A stretch of DNA of 64,000 nucleotides from Flavobacterium sp. LC2016-01 (GTDB taxonomy: Bacteria; Bacteroidota; Bacteroidia; Flavobacteriales; Flavobacteriaceae), in NCBI RefSeq assembly GCF_009711135.1, contig NZ_WMIC01000003.1, positions 310,001 to 374,000 on the forward strand, read 5' to 3'. The notes beneath the pieces were generated by a model, which made no database searches, was not told where the DNA came from, and saw nothing but the letters and a program-made list of their open reading frames with translations. Shown piece after piece: positions 60,477 to 64,000 of this stretch. Every line of letters begins with the position of its first letter. Position 1 is the first letter of the stretch. The position numbers and the translations under genes were made by a program.

Positions 60477-63400
60477 ATGAGCCGTACAAATAAGGAACAT
60501 TATTTTCTAGCCGATGGCGGTGAAATGGGCGAATTAATACGATCCAAAGATTGGAGCAAAACCGCATTAGGCGATCCAGATTTATGGCCTCAAAGTCTCC
60601 GAACAATGGTTTCGGTAATACTCAGTAATCCATTTGGAATGTATATTGCTTGGGGAGCTGATTTTACGCAGCTTTATAATGATGCATTTCGCCCAATTTT
60701 AGGCTCCACAAAACATCCCGAAGCTTTAGGAATCAGTTCAAAAGAAACATTTTCGGAAATTTGGACTACTATTGGCCCAATGTTTCAAGATGTTATGAAA
60801 GGAAAGGCAGTCAGTTCTCCAGATTTTATGGTCGTTTTAAACCGAAACGGTTATGATGAAGAATGCTATTTTGATTTCTCCTACAGCCCAATAAAAAAAG
60901 AAGATGGTGAAGTTGGAGGTATTCTAGTAACGGTAATTGAAACGACTGAAAAAAATGAAAAGCTTTTAGCACAGTCAAAAGTTAAAGAAAGTGAGCAAAA
61001 AATTAGACAATTAGTCGAAAATGCGCCATTCCCAATTGGTGTATACACAGGTAAAGAAAAACGAATTGAACTTGCCAATCAAGCTATTATGGATGTTTGG
61101 GGAAAAGGCAATGATGTTGTTGGAAAATTATATACCGAAATTTTACCCGAACTTGATAATCAGTCTGTTTTTGAGCAGATCAATACTGTTTTTGAAACAG
61201 GCCAAGCGTTTCATAATAAAAATGCACGAATAGACCTTAACATGAAAGGTGTATTGGAAAGCTTCTATTTTAATTACAGTTTTACACCGCTTTATGACAT
61301 AAATGGAAATATTTATGGCGTAATGAATACTGCCGCTGATATAACCGATCTGCACCTTGCCACAAAAAAAATAGAAGAAGCAGACAAGCGTTTTCGCGAT
61401 ACTGTAAAACAGGCTCCGGTAGGAATAACTATTTTACGTGGCACTAATTTTATGGTCGAAATGGCCAATGATGCTTATTTAAAAATTATTGACAGAACAG
61501 AAAATGATTTTGTAGGCAAACCGCTGTTTGATTCGCTTCCAGAGGTTAAGAAAAGTGTAAACCAGCTTTTAAACGATGTATTGACAACAGGAGTTCCATT
61601 TCATGGAAACGAAGTTGCGATTCCCTTAAAACGCTACGGAAAACTAGACGTCTCTTATTTTGACTTTCTTTATAATCCGCTTAAAGAGGAAAATGGAGAA
61701 ATCTCAGGAATTATCGTTACTGTGACCGAAGTAAGCGAAAAGGTCGAGGCCAGAAAAAAAATCGAACTTAATGAAGAGCGGCTTAAAATTATTGTAGAAG
61801 CCAGCGAACTTGGTACCTGGGAGTTAAATGTAAAAGAAAAACAAGTTCATTATTCACAGCGTTACTTAGAAATTGTAACTGGAAATAAAGAAAACATCAA
61901 CCTAACACACGAACAAATTTTAACTTACATTCATCCAGATGATTTAGAAATACGAAATCTGGCGTACAATGAGGCGCTTATTACTGGGATTATAAACTAT
62001 GAACTACGCGTAATATGGAAGGATAATTCTGTGCATTGGGTTGAAGCCAAAGGAAAAGTCTTTTTTGATGCCAATAAAAATCCAGAAAAACTTCTGGGTA
62101 CTGTAAGAGATACTACAGACGAAAAAAGTCATCAGCAGGAACTGGAAAAAAGCGAGAAACGTTTTCGATCTTTAGCAGAAAGTATTCCACAATTAATTTG
62201 GGAAACAGACGAAAAAGGAAATTCCTTATTTGCCTCTGGAAAATGGTTTGAATACACCGGAATTTATCCAGAAGGAGAAAAAGAATGGAGAAGCATGATT
62301 CATCCTGATGATTACGAAGAAAATGCCCGAATTTGGAGTCATTGTCTTAAAACGGGAGAAACTTATCGATGCGATGTACGCATCAGAAGAAATGATGGCG
62401 TGTACAGATGGCATACCGTAATTGGAGAGCCGGTTTTAAACGAAGAAAATAAAATTATAAAATGGGTAGGCGCTTTTACTGATATTCATACTGAAAAAGC
62501 ATTTACGCATGAACTTGAACAGCAAGTAACAGCAAGAACCAAAGAATTAAGCCTTATGAATGAATCGCTCATAAAAAGCGAGGAACGTTATCATTTAATG
62601 GTTGAAGAAGTTCAAGATTACGCCATTTTATACCTTAATCACGAAGGAATTGTTGAAAACTGGAATCTGGGTGCCCAAAAAATAAAAGGATACAAAGCCG
62701 AAGAAATTATTGGAAAAAGCTTCTCTGAATTTTATACTGAGTCTGACCGCAAAAACAATCTCCCGCAAACTCTCCTGAATCTGGCTATTGAAAAAGGAAA
62801 AGCAAAACAAGAAGGCTGGCGCATTCGAAAAGACAAAACACTGTTTTGGGCGAGCGTTACCATTACCGCTGTTCATAACAAAAAAAATCAAGTTATAGGT
62901 TTTTCAAAAGTAACACATGACTTAACAGAGAAAAAAACAGCCGATGACAAACTGAAACTAAATGCGTTAGAATTAGAGCAAAAAAACAAAGAACTTGAAA
63001 AGATGAATCAGGAACTTCAGTCATTTGCTTATATTTCTAGTCACGATTTGCAGGAACCGCTTCGTAAAATTCAGACTTTTGCAACGCAGATTATGGAGAA
63101 AGAATCTGAAAATTTATCGGATTATGGAAAAGATAAATTTCAAAGAATGCAAAATGCAGCACAGCGAATGCAGACACTTATTAACGACTTGCTTTCGTAT
63201 TCAAAAACAAATATTCAGGAAAGAGTTTTTGAAAAAACAGATATTGGTAAAATTGTCAACGAAGTACGTGATGATTTAAAAGAAGAAATTGAACAGAAAA
63301 ATGCCAAAATTGAAGTTCTAGAAAATTGTGAAGCCAACATAATTCCATTTCAATTCAGACAGCTTTTATACAATTTAGTCAGCAATTCTCTTAAATTTTC

Positions 63401-63716
63401 ATATCCAGAAAATCCTATTGTCATCAAAATTAAAAGCGAAATTGCCAAAGGCGCTGTTTTAGAAAATGAAAAATTAGATGCCGAAAAAACATATTGCCAC
63501 ATCAGAATTGAAGACAACGGAATTGGTTTTGAACAACAGTACAGTTCAAAAATATTTGAAGTTTTTCAGCGTCTGCATGGAAAACTCGAATATACCGGAA
63601 CCGGAATTGGACTGGCTATTGTGAAAAAAATTGTCGATAATCATAACGGAATTATCACAGCGAAAGGCGAATTGAACAAAGGAGCCACTTTTGATATTTA
63701 TATTCCGGCAAACTAA
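60477..63716 (+). CDS. Soluble histidine kinase with six PAS domains
   Basis: The protein has 1079 residues with no signal or membrane segment, so it senses inside the cell. Six PAS/PAC units run at about 25-160, 175-295, 305-430, 440-550, 565-680 and 705-820 (for example NAPFPIGVYTGK; QAPVGITILRG; SIPQLIWETDEKGNSLFASG; VQDYAILYLNHEG). A short coiled coil precedes HisKA with phospho-His856 (SSHDLQEPLRK). HATPase_c follows (LYNLVSNSLKFS, DNGIGF, GTGIGLAIVKKIV). The DLQEPLRK box is typical of phytochrome-like kinases, but no bilin-binding domain is present. Its partner is the receiver gene upstream. Confidence 0.93.
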   Translation: MSRTNKEHYFLADGGEMGELIRSKDWSKTALGDPDLWPQSLRTMVSVILSNPFGMYIAWGADFTQLYNDAFRPILGSTKHPEALGISSKETFSEIWTTIGPMFQDVMKGKAVSSPDFMVVLNRNGYDEECYFDFSYSPIKKEDGEVGGILVTVIETTEKNEKLLAQSKVKESEQKIRQLVENAPFPIGVYTGKEKRIELANQAIMDVWGKGNDVVGKLYTEILPELDNQSVFEQINTVFETGQAFHNKNARIDLNMKGVLESFYFNYSFTPLYDINGNIYGVMNTAADITDLHLATKKIEEADKRFRDTVKQAPVGITILRGTNFMVEMANDAYLKIIDRTENDFVGKPLFDSLPEVKKSVNQLLNDVLTTGVPFHGNEVAIPLKRYGKLDVSYFDFLYNPLKEENGEISGIIVTVTEVSEKVEARKKIELNEERLKIIVEASELGTWELNVKEKQVHYSQRYLEIVTGNKENINLTHEQILTYIHPDDLEIRNLAYNEALITGIINYELRVIWKDNSVHWVEAKGKVFFDANKNPEKLLGTVRDTTDEKSHQQELEKSEKRFRSLAESIPQLIWETDEKGNSLFASGKWFEYTGIYPEGEKEWRSMIHPDDYEENARIWSHCLKTGETYRCDVRIRRNDGVYRWHTVIGEPVLNEENKIIKWVGAFTDIHTEKAFTHELEQQVTARTKELSLMNESLIKSEERYHLMVEEVQDYAILYLNHEGIVENWNLGAQKIKGYKAEEIIGKSFSEFYTESDRKNNLPQTLLNLAIEKGKAKQEGWRIRKDKTLFWASVTITAVHNKKNQVIGFSKVTHDLTEKKTADDKLKLNALELEQKNKELEKMNQELQSFAYISSHDLQEPLRKIQTFATQIMEKESENLSDYGKDKFQRMQNAAQRMQTLINDLLSYSKTNIQERVFEKTDIGKIVNEVRDDLKEEIEQKNAKIEVLENCEANIIPFQFRQLLYNLVSNSLKFSYPENPIVIKIKSEIAKGAVLENEKLDAEKTYCHIRIEDNGIGFEQQYSSKIFEVFQRLHGKLEYTGTGIGLAIVKKIVDNHNGIITAKGELNKGATFDIYIPAN

Positions 63717-63753
63717 TTTAAAAGAAATAAACCTTATTTATAATTTAAAAACT

Positions 63754-64000
63754 ATGAAAAAGCTATTTTTTATACTGCCATTGCTGTTTTTTGCATCAGC
63801 AATTTTTGCTCAAAGTCAAGATCCTTCATCTAAGCGCATTTTAGGAAATTGGTTTTCCAACACCAACCGAACTACAAAATGGGTCTTTACTCAGGATGGA
63901 AAAGTTTACAATTACGACAAAGACATCATGAAAGTGATGTATAAATACAGTATATCAAACAGCTGTCAGAATAATTCAAGTGATACTACTGAATTTGTAA
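63754..64000 (+). CDS. Secreted small protein, start only (partial)
   Basis: The frame begins at ATG 63754, 37 bases after the kinase, and runs off the window. A signal peptide (about 1-20, ending AIFAQ) is followed by SKRILGNWFSNTNRTTKWVFTQDGKVY, here in two parts, a pattern of lipocalin-like or DUF-type small secreted proteins where 'LxGxW...' opens a beta-barrel. The family cannot be named from 82 residues. Confidence 0.65.
   Translation, partial: MKKLFFILPLLFFASAIFAQSQDPSSKRILGNWFSNTNRTTKWVFTQDGKVYNYDKDIMKVMYKYSISNSCQNNSSDTTEFV

Overview
The window looks like chromosome of a Flavobacterium-type member of the Bacteroidota. The evidence is low G+C coding sequence, several copies of the Bacteroidota -7 promoter box (TAnnTTTG), a SusC/SusD pair with its own ECF sigma/FecR unit, a two-component sensor with a Reg_prop/Y_Y_Y sensor region, and a tmRNA with the tag GENNYALAA. 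Short palindromic intergenic repeats occur in several gaps. I see no tRNA, rRNA, CRISPR array, insertion sequence or prophage.

Layout. 1-5.7 kb: end of an outer-membrane beta-barrel gene, a tiny membrane protein, fumarase (fumC), a lysine/alanine-dehydrogenase-like enzyme, a serine-hydrolase lipoprotein and ssrA. 5.9-11.3 kb: accessory single genes (alpha/beta hydrolase, a broken AraC regulator, mug, aldo/keto reductase, two unknown membrane-linked proteins, an AraC regulator, a DUF4440-like protein). 11.4-15.4 kb: the oxidative pentose phosphate operon gnd-zwf-pgl behind a repeat-rich promoter. 15.7-23.3 kb: a TPR lipoprotein, then a redox/electrophile-defence cluster with two Crp/Fnr-type regulators, two secreted enzymes, an Old Yellow Enzyme, a 2TM protein, a cupin and a carboxymuconolactone decarboxylase. 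Two promoters in this cluster share a 19-base element at the same distance from the -7 box. 23.4-28.6 kb: two NAD(P)-binding proteins and a sensor kinase/LuxR response-regulator pair coded tail to tail.

28.9-46.9 kb: the most striking locus, read leftwards. It runs ECF sigma, FecR, SusC, SusD, a DUF4843-like lipoprotein, a PKD-like lipoprotein, thioredoxin, a double aspartyl protease with a PDZ domain, a TlpA-type thioredoxin, a PqqL/FusC-sized M16 protease, and then DsbD. I read it as a candidate system that imports a peptide or small protein across the outer membrane, reduces its disulfides and degrades it in the periplasm.

47.3-52.7 kb: class I ribonucleotide reductase (nrdB-nrdA) behind a row of four DnaA-box-like 9-mers, then AraC, NmrA-like and DUF5367-like genes. 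52.9-59.6 kb: a TetR/HMA-like/MFS efflux operon, a GH43-like glycosidase, an L,D-transpeptidase-like protein, a Gly/Ser/Asn-rich secreted protein and a DUF4440-like lipoprotein. 60.0-64.0 kb: a single-domain response regulator followed by a soluble six-PAS histidine kinase, and the start of a small secreted protein.
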